This document shows, in pieces, positions 8,830 to 18,032 of a stretch of DNA of 64,000 nucleotides. The DNA lies in contig NZ_JAUOQM010000044.1 of NCBI RefSeq assembly GCF_030547685.1, positions 29,491-93,490 of the forward strand. Direction: 5' to 3'. How positions within the stretch are numbered: the first letter of the stretch is position 1; the number at the start of each line of letters is the position of its first letter. Below the pieces are notes generated by a model that did no database searches, was not told the DNA's origin, and worked only from the letters and a program-made list of their open reading frames with translations. The position numbers were made by a program, and so were the translations under genes. The DNA comes from Gilvimarinus sp. 2_MG-2023. GTDB lineage: Bacteria; Pseudomonadota; Gammaproteobacteria; Pseudomonadales; Cellvibrionaceae.

Positions 8830-8859
8830 TTGACAATGCTGCAGCCAATTCGGTAATGT
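8830..8859 (+). promoter_or_regulatory. Promoter-like element upstream of the PL6 lyase gene
   Basis: TTGACA (8830-8835), an 18-base spacer and TAATGT (8854-8859). The element at 14197-14226 has the same hexamers, the same spacer length and an identical GCAGC at the same position inside the spacer. A perfect -35 match makes it a plausible sigma70 promoter, though it lies about 315 bases before the PL6 start codon. Confidence 0.5.
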
Positions 8860-9173
8860 CAGCTTATACAGGCAGATTATCCCTACTAATAAGCATAAAC
8901 TAGGGAGTTAAGCTTAATTTCTTATCAAACATAGGCTCGCTCAACAACTAAATTGCTTTTAGCAGAGGGTAAACGCAGCGCATAAATATAGGTACAGAAT
9001 GCTGCCACAGTAAAAGTGGCTCCTGTGGTGGGTGAGGCTACAGGACAAGATATGCAGGCTAACCGTTCGGTGCAGTTTCTCTTTTCTATAAATTAAGTAG
9101 TGGTATCACAGTCAGTTGCGTTTTTGCTGTGGCATCAATTTATAAAATAATAGTGAATAAAAATAGGTTGTGT

Positions 9174-11933
9174 ATGATTTTTTTACGGTATTGTTTGTTA
9201 CTTTCAGTTTCTGTGCTTGCCGCTTGTGGTGGTTCTGGCGGTGGCAGTTCTTCGCCGAGCTCGTCGGTAAGCAGTTCTTCCGAGCCAGTTTCATCTTCTA
9301 GCTCCTCTGTGTCCACCACTAGTTCTAGTAGCTCTAGTACTTCGGATCAGTCTTCTTCGCAGAGCAGTAGTGTAAGTAGTAATTCATCATCGCAGTCGAG
9401 CACACCGACGCAGACCGGGGACGCCCCCGTTGCCGGCGACTTCACTTATGAAGACTCAGTGCCAGAGGTCAGCTGTACCCAAGTGGTTACCTCAATTTCA
9501 GCATTAGAAGATGCTGCTGGCGGCGCAATGGCGCCAGGTACCACTTTATGTCTGGCGGATGGTCAGTATTCAAATCTCGATATAGACATCGGCGGTGCTG
9601 GTACGCCAGAACAGCCGATTACTGTGGCCGCGCAAAACCCAGGTCAGGTAACCATCGGTGGTGAAGTGAAAGTGGAGATGGGTGGTTCTTACGTCGTACT
9701 TCAGGGCTTTATCTTTAAAGATGGTGAGTCGGCCAGTAGTAATATGATTGCGACCCGTTTGGGTAGCGGCGACTTATGTAGCCATTGTCGTATCACCGAA
9801 AACGCCATTATCGATATGGACGTAGGGCGCGATAGCAATACCAAATGGGTTTATGATTATGGTGAGTTTACTCGAATTGACCATAACTGGTTCGCAGGTA
9901 AAACAACCCGTGGCGCACTGCTGGTTGTTGATCGTTGGATTCCCGATGGCCAGGATCCGAGTACAGCACAAGTCGATTACACTAAAATCGATCACAACTA
10001 TTTTGGTGATAGAGCGCCCACAGAGGGCAAAGCTTACGCCGACAGCGGTGACAACGAATATGAGGCGGTTCGTATTGGTTTGAGTACCACACACGAGGGG
10101 GACTCCTTCTCTGTGGTTGCACACAACTATTTTGAGCGTATTGACGGCGAAGCCGAAGTTATTTCTAACAAGGCGACCAATAACAGCATCGTTCACAACA
10201 CTGTGCGCGACAGTTATGGCTCAATCACTACTCGCCACGGTGGCAATGCCACTATCGCTCACAACTTTATGTTTGGCGACGGTCACCCATTTGCGGGCGG
10301 CCTGCGACTGATTGATGGCGGTCACCGTGTGGTTAATAATTACATTGAGGGTGCGCGCTATAAAAATACGACTCACCACGGCGGCATTGTACTGATGGGG
10401 GCAGATTCCAGCCCAAGCGCAAGCGGTTACCAACAACTGGAAGATTCTTTAATTGGTTACAACACGGTTGTGGACAGTATTAATAGCTTGAATGTTGACG
10501 GCGGTAAAAAATCCAAGAACCCTAAAGATTTGTTCTTGGTGAATAACTTGATTGCCCAAGGCATCGGGCCGGTGTTAACACAGATGGGTGATGGTATGCC
10601 CAGTGGCTCGGAAATAGCGGGTAACATTATTTATGGCCAAAGCTTAGCGGACGATGGTTCAAGTGCCGTGTCTGGAATGAACTTTGTCGACGCTAAGCTG
10701 GAAAAAGGTAATGATGGCCTTTGGCGCCCGAGTGATAACAGCCCTAACTTAAGTGCTGTAGCCGCTGATATGGGCAGCTTCGCCAGCGTCGATATCGATA
10801 TGGATGGTCAGGCGCGTGGTTCTAATACCATTGTCGGGGCCGATCACGTGGCCTCGGGTAGCGCGACTTGGTTCCCTATTACGCCCGATCAAGTGGGGCC
10901 TAAAAGCTACACACCCTCCTTCAGTGCTGGTTTTGTGAAGCGTATATCACTTGAGAACGTTGACTTCGATGACGGTGGGCAAGCTTGGTCATTCAGTGGT
11001 TCGGCGCAAGTGTCAAACGATAGCGATAAGGTATTTTCGCGCGGCGCCTCTGCCGTTGTGTCGGGCGCCGGCCAGCTTAGTCAGAGTGTCGACCTAGAAG
11101 CTAATACCCTCTACACCTTGTCCGCCTTTGTGAAAGGGCCGGGAGAATTCGGTGTCAAGCTGGCAAATGGCGATGAGTTTATGGCAACAGATGATTCAAG
11201 TGATTTTGAATTCCGTTCGGTAACCTTTAACTCGGGAAACAATACCTCAGCCGATATTATTGGCCGTATGCCTGCCACGCTGAGTAAGCAGGCTGATATT
11301 GAAAATCCCGATTTTCCAGAAGGCACGGATGATTCTGATATCACCGGTTGGGAAACCATCGAAAACGTTGGCGATGATCAAGGCTCGCAAGGTTTAGGTA
11401 ATGTTGGTAGCTCGAATAACTCGGCATTCGGTGATAAAGGTTCGGTGCAATTGGGTTATAGCTACCCAGAAGATGAAAACAGTACACCTACGTTGTACCA
11501 GATAATCGATGGTGTTCTTCCCAACACCGAGTACACACTGAGCATGTATTTGCTGGTGAAGTCTACCTCAAACTCCACGGCAACCTTTGGCGCACAAAAT
11601 GAAGCAGGTAGCGTGACATTAGGGGAAAAAATAGCCGATTACGATCAGTTGGAAAGCAGCGGGGCACCCGAATCGTCAGAAGATGGGTACTACCAAGCAT
11701 CAATGACCTTTAATAGTGGTGACAATACCTCAGTGAGAATTTTTGCTCAATTCAATGCCGAGTCTATCGCTAATAACCCTGGCGGCACGGAGCAAATGGA
11801 CAGCGATACTCGAAAAATATATGAGTTGCGTGTTGATAATTTTGAGTTGACTTATGAGGCGGCCCCATCGTCTGACGATGAAGCCAGTTTTGATGGCTTT
11901 AGATTGGTCAGTCATGTTGGTGGTGATAGTTAG
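9174..11933 (+). CDS. PL6 alginate lyase lipoprotein with polyserine linker and C-terminal binding modules
   Basis: 919 aa from ATG 9174. The lipobox LAAC gives Cys18, followed by a Ser-rich linker to about residue 85. A parallel beta-helix of the chondroitinase-B/PL6 type then runs to about residue 485. The catalytic Lys and Arg are visible in ISNKATNN (K333) and TTRHGGN (R354), 21 residues apart as in AlyGC (K220, R241). Two beta-sandwich-like segments, about 585-680 and 690-900, look like carbohydrate-binding modules; both contain a TFNSG(N/D)NTS phrase. The upstream GTG at 9129 was rejected because ATG 9174 directly begins a good signal peptide. It likely attacks alginate at the cell surface or in the periplasm. 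Confidence 0.92.
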   Translation: MIFLRYCLLLSVSVLAACGGSGGGSSSPSSSVSSSSEPVSSSSSSVSTTSSSSSSTSDQSSSQSSSVSSNSSSQSSTPTQTGDAPVAGDFTYEDSVPEVSCTQVVTSISALEDAAGGAMAPGTTLCLADGQYSNLDIDIGGAGTPEQPITVAAQNPGQVTIGGEVKVEMGGSYVVLQGFIFKDGESASSNMIATRLGSGDLCSHCRITENAIIDMDVGRDSNTKWVYDYGEFTRIDHNWFAGKTTRGALLVVDRWIPDGQDPSTAQVDYTKIDHNYFGDRAPTEGKAYADSGDNEYEAVRIGLSTTHEGDSFSVVAHNYFERIDGEAEVISNKATNNSIVHNTVRDSYGSITTRHGGNATIAHNFMFGDGHPFAGGLRLIDGGHRVVNNYIEGARYKNTTHHGGIVLMGADSSPSASGYQQLEDSLIGYNTVVDSINSLNVDGGKKSKNPKDLFLVNNLIAQGIGPVLTQMGDGMPSGSEIAGNIIYGQSLADDGSSAVSGMNFVDAKLEKGNDGLWRPSDNSPNLSAVAADMGSFASVDIDMDGQARGSNTIVGADHVASGSATWFPITPDQVGPKSYTPSFSAGFVKRISLENVDFDDGGQAWSFSGSAQVSNDSDKVFSRGASAVVSGAGQLSQSVDLEANTLYTLSAFVKGPGEFGVKLANGDEFMATDDSSDFEFRSVTFNSGNNTSADIIGRMPATLSKQADIENPDFPEGTDDSDITGWETIENVGDDQGSQGLGNVGSSNNSAFGDKGSVQLGYSYPEDENSTPTLYQIIDGVLPNTEYTLSMYLLVKSTSNSTATFGAQNEAGSVTLGEKIADYDQLESSGAPESSEDGYYQASMTFNSGDNTSVRIFAQFNAESIANNPGGTEQMDSDTRKIYELRVDNFELTYEAAPSSDDEASFDGFRLVSHVGGDS
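9240..9412 (+). repeat. Polyserine linker coding segment
   Basis: This run of AGC, AGT, TCT and TCG codons encodes a Ser-rich stretch between the lipid anchor and the PL6 catalytic domain. Polyserine linkers of this type are characteristic of Saccharophagus, Teredinibacter and Cellvibrio polysaccharidases. The DNA is not a precise tandem repeat because synonymous codons are mixed. Confidence 0.8.
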
Positions 11934-11943
11934 AAATAATAAA

Positions 11944-11982
11944 ACCTAAGGTAGGGCTCCCCGCTGGGCCCTTGTCTTAGGT
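11944..11982 (+). terminator. Two-part hairpin after the PL6 gene
   Basis: ACCTAAG (11944-11950) pairs with CTTAGGT (11976-11982) and encloses GGGC/GCCC. It starts ten bases past the PL6 stop. There is no T-tract, so termination efficiency is uncertain; it may protect the 3' end. Confidence 0.45.
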
Positions 11983-12076
11983 GAAAACTAGGCATTTGTT
12001 ATTCGTGACATTTTAAGTGCGTAGTACGTTTAAATGATTCGCATAAAAACTTAGCTATAAATAAGGGTGCAAGCTT

Positions 12077-13861
12077 ATGAAAATGAAGATTTTAACCGCG
12101 TCAATTTTGGCCATAACTTTAGCGGGTTGTGGGGGTGATGGCGAGGATGTGTTTGAAGCGCCAGCCAATACTTCAAGCGCAGGCCCAGTAGAAAATGTTC
12201 CAGCAACGTTCACCGGTTTGACGGGTACTACTAACAATAGCACTGCAGGCGCTGTCGCAGGTTTAGTGTCGGTTACCGATTTAGATGAAGGCGAAGATGC
12301 AGTCGTGCCGTTAACGAATGAGAGCACTATGTACGGCACCTTTTCGATCGAAGCCAGCGGCGTGTGGAGCTACACCGTTGATGCATCCGACACCACGGTT
12401 GCAGGTCTGGCCGACGCTGATGATTCAGTAGTCGACTCGATTGAGCTTGAATCAGTAGATGGCACTACGGCAACCTTAGAAATTACTATTACCGGTGCCA
12501 GTGAAGCGGTTGAGACCTCTCAGGTTGCGCGCATTACCGATAGCATGACCAGCGATGCAGGTGAGCTGCGTTATAAGTTTGGCGAAGCTTTGGAGCAGGG
12601 TAAGCTGACCGCTTCATTTATGAAGGACGACAATGCTGAAACCGCCGATGGTTCAGCTAAAGATGCCTATATCGGGCTGTACGGCACAAGTACTAGTACC
12701 AGCCAGGCTTTAGTTGATTTGCGTATTCAGGAAGATCAATTTGTAATTCGCGATCAAGACGATATCGAGGTGTCAATTCCGTTTGAGCCCGGCGTGTGGA
12801 CCGATGTTGAAATGACTTGGGATGCCTCTGCCGCCGATGCTAGCACTCCGCCTTTGGTAACCATCACCATTAATGGTGAGAGCGTTACTACCGATCCTTT
12901 CTCATCTGCTGCTAGTGTTCTGACTAATGTAGAAGCCGGTGTAGAGGTTGTCATCTTTAAGTTAGGTGATGATGGCTCGGTGCTGCCGGATGCCGCCTAT
13001 CACGTGGATAATGTAAAAGTGTTCTCAGATATTGCCGGTACTGAAGTCGCTTTTGAAGATGACTTCGAAAGCTATGAGGCAGGCACCAAGCTGGATCCAG
13101 ACGAGAATGCAGACTCTGTCTACCATAGCAATAGTGCCGAGGTAGAAGTGGCAGCGGTTGCAGTGAATGGTACTGGTGGTGGTGGAACAGGTGCCGAGTC
13201 AGGCCCTGGTGCTGCTGGCAACAAAGTGGCCCGCATGACTGACAGCATGACCAACGACAACCCCGAATTGCGTTACAAGCTTGATGAGGCGATGGTAGAG
13301 GGTAAGATCACCGCTTACTTTAACAAAGATGATATGGCTGAAACTGCCGATGGTGTTGCTAAAGATGCCTATATTGGATTATTTGGTAACAGTACCAGTA
13401 CCAACCCAGCGTTACTTGACTTGCGTATTCAGGCTGATCAATACGTAATTCGCAATAAAGATTACGAAGTGCCTGTAGTTTACGAGCCGGCGGTATGGAA
13501 CTATGTGGAAATCACTTGGGATGCTTCTGAGGCTGATGCGAGTACTCCACCGTTGTTGACAATTACCATCAATGGTGAAGATGTCACTGACGAGCCCTTC
13601 ATGTCGACCTCGAGCATACTCACTGCGGTAGAAAATGGTGTTGAAGTAATCGCCTTTAGATTTGGTGATACCAGCTCAGTGCTGCCAACGGCGCAGTACC
13701 GAGTGGATGAATTCAAACTTTATTCTGATAAAGAAGGCACTGTTTTAGAGTTTGAAGATGATTTCGAAAGCTACGATATTGGTATTTCATTGGATCCGGA
13801 TGTTAATGAGGGTTCTATTTACCACAGTAACTCTGAAGAAGTGGTTATTGATGTAGAGTAA
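12077..13861 (+). CDS. VCBS-domain lipoprotein with two ~210-aa tandem repeats, function unknown
   Basis: 594 aa. Lipobox LAGC gives Cys18. Residues about 41-143 resemble a VCBS/cadherin-like repeat (SVTDLDEGED, GTFSIEASGVWSYTVD). Two homologous modules follow at about 149-359 and 383-594, separated by a Gly-rich linker (NGTGGGGTGAES). Each module starts with VAR(I/M)TDSMT and shares KDAYIGL(Y/F)G, LVDLRIQ/LLDLRIQ, TWDAS-ADASTPPL and FEDDFESY. They look like laminin-G/concanavalin-type beta-sandwiches. I do not recognise catalytic residues. Placement between the PL6 lyase and a TonB receptor suggests a surface glycan-binding role, possibly a new alginate-binding module. This is inference. Confidence 0.75.
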   Translation: MKMKILTASILAITLAGCGGDGEDVFEAPANTSSAGPVENVPATFTGLTGTTNNSTAGAVAGLVSVTDLDEGEDAVVPLTNESTMYGTFSIEASGVWSYTVDASDTTVAGLADADDSVVDSIELESVDGTTATLEITITGASEAVETSQVARITDSMTSDAGELRYKFGEALEQGKLTASFMKDDNAETADGSAKDAYIGLYGTSTSTSQALVDLRIQEDQFVIRDQDDIEVSIPFEPGVWTDVEMTWDASAADASTPPLVTITINGESVTTDPFSSAASVLTNVEAGVEVVIFKLGDDGSVLPDAAYHVDNVKVFSDIAGTEVAFEDDFESYEAGTKLDPDENADSVYHSNSAEVEVAAVAVNGTGGGGTGAESGPGAAGNKVARMTDSMTNDNPELRYKLDEAMVEGKITAYFNKDDMAETADGVAKDAYIGLFGNSTSTNPALLDLRIQADQYVIRNKDYEVPVVYEPAVWNYVEITWDASEADASTPPLLTITINGEDVTDEPFMSTSSILTAVENGVEVIAFRFGDTSSVLPTAQYRVDEFKLYSDKEGTVLEFEDDFESYDIGISLDPDVNEGSIYHSNSEEVVIDVE

Positions 13862-13888
13862 CCGTTCCATATTTTTTATAACTGTCTT

Positions 13889-13923
13889 GCCCGCCCTGTG
13901 TATGCAGTGGCGGGCTTTTTTAT
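13889..13923 (+). terminator. Rho-independent terminator after the VCBS lipoprotein gene
   Basis: GCCCGCC (13889-13895) and GGCGGGC (13909-13915) form a 7-bp GC stem with a 13-base loop, followed by TTTTTT. It begins 28 bases after the stop codon. Confidence 0.88.
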
Positions 13924-13985
13924 GTCTTTGGGTGCTACTTTTATTTTATATATTTATTCTGGGTTTGCGATTCGGGTGGTCAAAT

Positions 13986-13995
13986 TGGTTAACCA
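13986..13995. promoter_or_regulatory. Candidate operator TGGTTAACCA
   Basis: Perfect 10-bp palindrome, TTGGT-TA-ACCA in context, about 200 bases before the promoter-like element of the TonB receptor. It shares the half-site and the two-base centre with the site at 21445-21458 before the other receptor. Confidence 0.4.
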
Positions 13996-14196
13996 GAGTG
14001 ACTGTTGGTTTACAGGCGGTAATGGTATTTCTGACTATATAGCTGGCGAGTTAGGCAGGTTTGTAGCGTTGAAAGTGGGTAGAATTGTAACGCTAACAAT
14101 TGAGAGGGAAAATAGCGTAACTAATTGAAATTAAAGAATATAATGGATTGTTGTCTGATGGTGTATCAAGCTTGTGACCAGCTGTATTCAAAATGG

Positions 14197-14226
14197 TTGA
14201 CAATAAGGCAGCTGTTTGGGTAATGT
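14197..14226 (+). promoter_or_regulatory. Promoter-like element of the TonB receptor gene
   Basis: TTGACA (14197-14202), an 18-base spacer and TAATGT (14221-14226). It ends 58 bases before the GTG start, a sensible distance for a 5' leader. Identity with the element at 8830-8859 extends to GG before TTGACA, AT after it, GCAGC in the spacer and GG before TAATGT. Confidence 0.6.
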
Positions 14227-14284
14227 TCCTGTGGCGAGAGAAAAAATTGTTCTGCCAAAAAACATATAAAATGGAGAATGAGAA

Positions 14285-17200
14285 GTGAGCAACGATAATA
14301 AATTTAATTTGTCCAAAGCCGTTGCGGCCATCAGTGGCGCAATGATGACGGCGTCAGCCCTGACCTTTGCCCAGGTTGCGGTTGCACAAGAAGACGACGC
14401 TATGCTGGAAGAGGTTGTCGTAACAGGCATTCGTGCCTCTCTGGCAAATGCCCTCGAGGAGAAACGCGAGTCAACTAAGCTAGTCGAAGTAATCATCGCA
14501 GATGACATTGGTAAGCTACCTGACCAAAACTTGGCTGAAGTAATGGAGAACATCACTGGTGTTCAAATTACTCGTACAGCGGGTGTAGGTACTGGTGTAC
14601 AAATTCGTGGTACTACTTCAAACCGTGTAGAAGTTAATGGTGTGTCTACAGTAGGTTCTGGCTCAGGCCGTAATGGTATCAATTTTGAAGATGTTAATGC
14701 TGCAATGATTGCTGCAGTTGAAGTTATTAAATCTCCAGAAGCGAAAACTATTGAAGGCTCTGTAGGTGGTACTGTTAATTTGCGTACCATTCGTCCGCTT
14801 GATCTGAAAGAGACTTTGGGCTCAATCAGAATTCAAGGCGAAGACAGCAGTCTTAGCACTGAAGGTATTAAGCCTCGTATCTCAGGCGCTTATGGTGATA
14901 ACTGGTCAACCGATGCAGGTGATTTTGGTTTCGTTATTAGCGGTAGCTACACTGAGCAGGAAGCTGTATCTTTCCGTCCTCGTGTCGATGTTGATGTTCT
15001 AGTTCAGCGTGATAATGTTGCGGCTAACGGAGTTGATACTACCGGTGCTCCAGCACAATGGCAGGGCGTTAATTTCTTAGTCCAAGAGCAAGAGAATGAC
15101 GACTATGAAACCAAAAACATAGCCGCTACTTTTGAGTGGGCGCCTAGCGATAGCCTTAAGTTCTACACTGATGTGGTTATAACCGAGCAAGAGCGAAGTC
15201 GAGATCAGTATCGCTTGCAGGCATCAGGTATTGGCGGTCTGCTAAATTTCAATACCCCAACTGATTATGAAACCATTAGTTATGGCAATTTGGAAGGTCA
15301 GCAATTCCCTACTTACGATGTAGCAGTTGCAGGCGATATAAACCCAGTTATTCCAGCTAATGGAACGTTTGTTGATAAATCGGTCAACCCAAGTGATGGT
15401 AACTTCCGTACATCAAGCGAGACCGGCTCGCGTGTTACTGATAGTGAGATCTTCTCGATTGGTGGTGAATGGACTGGTGACAAGCTTACTGCAAGTTTTG
15501 AACTCGCTTCAACTACATCGGACACTTTTAGTCCTACAGTAAGTAACACCATGAACTTCCTGAACCCCAATACGCCATTGATTGCGCCAGTTGGTAGCCA
15601 CTATTACGCGCTTAGTGATGCTCAACGTGCGTTGGTTATGGACGACTTTGGAGGTAATATCGCAGGTGTTCAAAATGAAATTGCAGCTGCATATCTAGCC
15701 GCTGAAGGGACTCAAGTAGATCCTTCAAGTATCCGGATTTATAATGATAACGCCTTGCCATACGAGTACGACCTAAGCGGTGGTTCTTTAGCCTTTGGTA
15801 TTACAGAGGGGGGCATGTATAGTCCTTCGGCTGCTGAATTGACCGATGCAGCTAACTACGTGTTAGACGGTTATGAAATCACTTTCGATGAAACGACAAA
15901 CTCGGAAGATGCGTTCCGCTTAGACTTCTCGTATGAACTCGAAATGTTTGGTGTGAACTCAGTTGATTTTGGTGTTCGTTATAATGAGTCCGAGCATGAG
16001 TATGGTCGTTCGCAAGCGAAATCAGGTTATTCCTATTTAGATGATAGTCCATTTGCTGCTAATTTTGACGATTTGCTAGTGGTTGGTCCGGATAACTTTG
16101 GTGATGCTGATGGCAGGTCGTTGTACATTTCAGACTTCATGTTGGTTGATCCTGATGCCTCTTTCTCTAATTCAGATTATGTAATCTCTAGGCTCGAAGA
16201 AGAGACGCAGGCGCACGATTCAAGCCCATCAAGCTTCGTGCCTACATTTGCAGAGTCTGGTTACCGTAAAGCGAAGGAAGAAACTACAGCGCTTTATGCA
16301 CAAGCAAACTTTGAGTATGGCATCGTGCGCGGTAATGTTGGTTTCCGTTATCTTGAGACAGATGTAGCCTCTACAGGGTATGGTCCATCAGGTTTAGAGA
16401 CCTTTACTGGTGGCTATGACTTTATTCTGCCACGGTTGAATTTAGTAGTTCAGCCTACTGAAGATGTCTTGGTTCGTATCGGTTACGGCTCGGATATCAG
16501 CCGTCCAAGCTTTTCTCAGCTAGCTGTAGGTTATACCTTAAGTGATAACGAAAACACCACAGTAGCGCTGGGTAACCCAGGTCTTGAGCCAGAAGAAGTA
16601 GATTCATTTGACATCGGTGTTGAGTGGTACTTTGCTCCATCTGCGGTAGTAAGCTTAGGCTACTTTGAAAAAGAGCGTACCAATATCTTCGGTACAACTT
16701 TGGAAGGTGCTAAGTTGACCCCAGTAAACAATGGCTTTGTGCGTGAAACTGACCCCAACTGTCCTGGTGGCGGTTTCTACAATCCAATTGTGAACCCAAA
16801 TGTTCTGGGAACTCCTGGTCAGCTTGGGATGTGTGTTGATTTCTCTATTCCAGGTAATGATCCTGTAACAACCACGCAGTCAGGTTTTGAGTTTGCATTC
16901 CAGTATGACTTATCAAACTTTGAAGACACTCTGGGTTGGGCATCTGGCTTTGGTGTATTAACTAACTACACCATGCAAGAGTTCTCCGGCGGTTCTGCGG
17001 TAGATATTACCACTGGCCGTGGTGAGCAAGTACTTGGTTCAGGCCTTGAGCTGAAAGAAGGCCTGCTTGAGTTCTCTGAAAATGCTTATAACATCACTGC
17101 ATACTATGAGAAGTACGGCTTATCTGCTCGCTTGCGTTACACCTGGCGTGAAGCGTTCCGTTCAGAAGATTTCGCAGGTGGTTCAAGTACTAACAGTACG

Positions 17201-17407
17201 CTGAGCTTCCCTGTTGTAAACGAAGATCGTGGACAGCTGAATGCAAGTGTATCGTATGACATCAATGACCAAATCACCGTTGGTGTTGAGGCTGTGAACC
17301 TGACAGAGGAAGGCGTGACCCAGCGTTGTGTTTCTGAATCTGGTCCGGTTTGTTTCTCAGGTTATCCTGATCGTCGTATCACCTTTGGTGGTAGCTACAG
17401 ATTTTAA
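14285..17407 (+). CDS. TonB-dependent receptor, probable alginate oligosaccharide importer
   Basis: 1040 aa. An N-terminal signal peptide ends near AVAQED; EEVVVTGIRASL then starts the plug, as in the TonB-Xanth-Caul receptor subfamily (DIGKLPDQNLAE, GVQITR, RGTTSNRVEVNG, VEVIKSPEAKTIEGSVGGTVNLRT). The beta-barrel occupies the rest and ends in the canonical aromatic C terminus GGSYRF. It should carry oligosaccharides across the outer membrane with TonB-ExbBD energy. Start GTG 14285 follows a GGAGAATGAGAA purine run. Downstream of three lyase genes, alginate is the likely ligand, though the sequence itself does not prove it. Confidence 0.92.
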   Translation: MSNDNKFNLSKAVAAISGAMMTASALTFAQVAVAQEDDAMLEEVVVTGIRASLANALEEKRESTKLVEVIIADDIGKLPDQNLAEVMENITGVQITRTAGVGTGVQIRGTTSNRVEVNGVSTVGSGSGRNGINFEDVNAAMIAAVEVIKSPEAKTIEGSVGGTVNLRTIRPLDLKETLGSIRIQGEDSSLSTEGIKPRISGAYGDNWSTDAGDFGFVISGSYTEQEAVSFRPRVDVDVLVQRDNVAANGVDTTGAPAQWQGVNFLVQEQENDDYETKNIAATFEWAPSDSLKFYTDVVITEQERSRDQYRLQASGIGGLLNFNTPTDYETISYGNLEGQQFPTYDVAVAGDINPVIPANGTFVDKSVNPSDGNFRTSSETGSRVTDSEIFSIGGEWTGDKLTASFELASTTSDTFSPTVSNTMNFLNPNTPLIAPVGSHYYALSDAQRALVMDDFGGNIAGVQNEIAAAYLAAEGTQVDPSSIRIYNDNALPYEYDLSGGSLAFGITEGGMYSPSAAELTDAANYVLDGYEITFDETTNSEDAFRLDFSYELEMFGVNSVDFGVRYNESEHEYGRSQAKSGYSYLDDSPFAANFDDLLVVGPDNFGDADGRSLYISDFMLVDPDASFSNSDYVISRLEEETQAHDSSPSSFVPTFAESGYRKAKEETTALYAQANFEYGIVRGNVGFRYLETDVASTGYGPSGLETFTGGYDFILPRLNLVVQPTEDVLVRIGYGSDISRPSFSQLAVGYTLSDNENTTVALGNPGLEPEEVDSFDIGVEWYFAPSAVVSLGYFEKERTNIFGTTLEGAKLTPVNNGFVRETDPNCPGGGFYNPIVNPNVLGTPGQLGMCVDFSIPGNDPVTTTQSGFEFAFQYDLSNFEDTLGWASGFGVLTNYTMQEFSGGSAVDITTGRGEQVLGSGLELKEGLLEFSENAYNITAYYEKYGLSARLRYTWREAFRSEDFAGGSSTNSTLSFPVVNEDRGQLNASVSYDINDQITVGVEAVNLTEEGVTQRCVSESGPVCFSGYPDRRITFGGSYRF

Positions 17408-17460
17408 TCTATAGCTTTGCTCTAAAGGATTAGGTGTCGCCTATGGCGGCATCTATAACA

Positions 17461-17490
17461 AAAAAACCCAGCATTAGCTGGGTTTTTTTT
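17461..17490 (+). terminator. Rho-independent terminator after the TonB receptor
   Basis: Perfect stem AACCCAGC (17465-17472) / GCTGGGTT (17477-17484) with a 4-base ATTA loop, flanked by A6 and T8. The symmetry would allow function in either direction. Confidence 0.95.
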
Positions 17491-18032
17491 GTTTGGGGTT
17501 TTTACATCAACGACAGTCCTTAGTCCTTTCTTAGTGTTTTCTGCGCGTGGATGTGGGTGAATATATAACATAGACGATTCACGCCACGCCACATCCACAT
17601 CACACCCGCACGATTGATATGCGTATTTTAGGTGGTTGGGGTAAAGGCCTTTTTCGTATTGGTTTCTTGCAGTTTGATTGTGGGCTTTTTAATTGGCTGC
17701 AGGAAAAGAGTTTGAGGTGTGCTATTTATTGTTCTGAAGGGCATTTGCGTGATTAGTGTGCCCATATTGCAATGGTTAATTGGGTGTGACTGTTTGCGTA
17801 AAGATTTAGTTTAACGTGTTCTGTTTTGCTTGAGGGAATCATAAATTAGAGGGTGGGCGGGTATTTGTAGGTGGGTTTGGCGGGTGCCGCTCAGCTGCGA
17901 TTGCTTATTGAGAGGCGTTAGTAAAAGGTGTTTTAAAAGATACTGCCTGAAATGTTGTAGGACATTACCTGAGGCTAGGTGTTGGGTCTTTTGTGTGGGC
18001 GAGAAAATATCAAAGGTCTAAAGTGAATAGGT
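17491..18032. other. Gene-free spacer between convergent TonB receptor genes
   Basis: About 540 bases with no credible coding frame. It contains the large inverted repeat at 17547-17598. The rest is T- and G-rich sequence in which I recognise nothing. Confidence 0.6.
17547..17598. repeat. Large interrupted inverted repeat
   Basis: GTGGATGTGG (17547-17556) followed directly by GTGAAT (17557-17562) pairs with ATTCAC (17577-17582) and CCACATCCAC (17589-17598). The 16 paired positions are interrupted only by a six-base bulge (17583-17588) on the right; the loop is 14 bases. No T-tract follows. It may be a repetitive extragenic palindrome or a protein-binding element. Confidence 0.6.

Larger units (their letters stand above)
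8610..9173. other. Long intergenic regulatory region before the PL6 gene
   Basis: About 560 AT-rich bases without a credible gene. It holds a perfect 15-bp inverted repeat at 8800-8814 and a promoter-like element at 8830-8859 that recurs before the TonB receptor at 14.2 kb; both are listed separately. Nothing else was recognised between 8860 and the PL6 start. Confidence 0.6.
13924..14284. other. Intergenic regulatory region before the TonB receptor
   Basis: About 360 bases without a convincing gene; a 76-codon open frame across it lacks coding features. It contains the palindrome at 13986-13995, a second TTGGTTTAC-like half-site near 14005 and the promoter-like element at 14197-14226. Confidence 0.6.

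Noticed and set aside
9240..9412. A CRISPR-like or tandem-repeat array
   Set aside because: The repetition is at the amino-acid level (serine) with mixed codons; no regular spacer structure exists.
13898..14128. A 76-codon open frame between the VCBS lipoprotein and the TonB receptor
   Set aside because: It starts inside the terminator loop, lacks a ribosome-binding site and shows no coding bias or family resemblance; it overlaps regulatory sequence.
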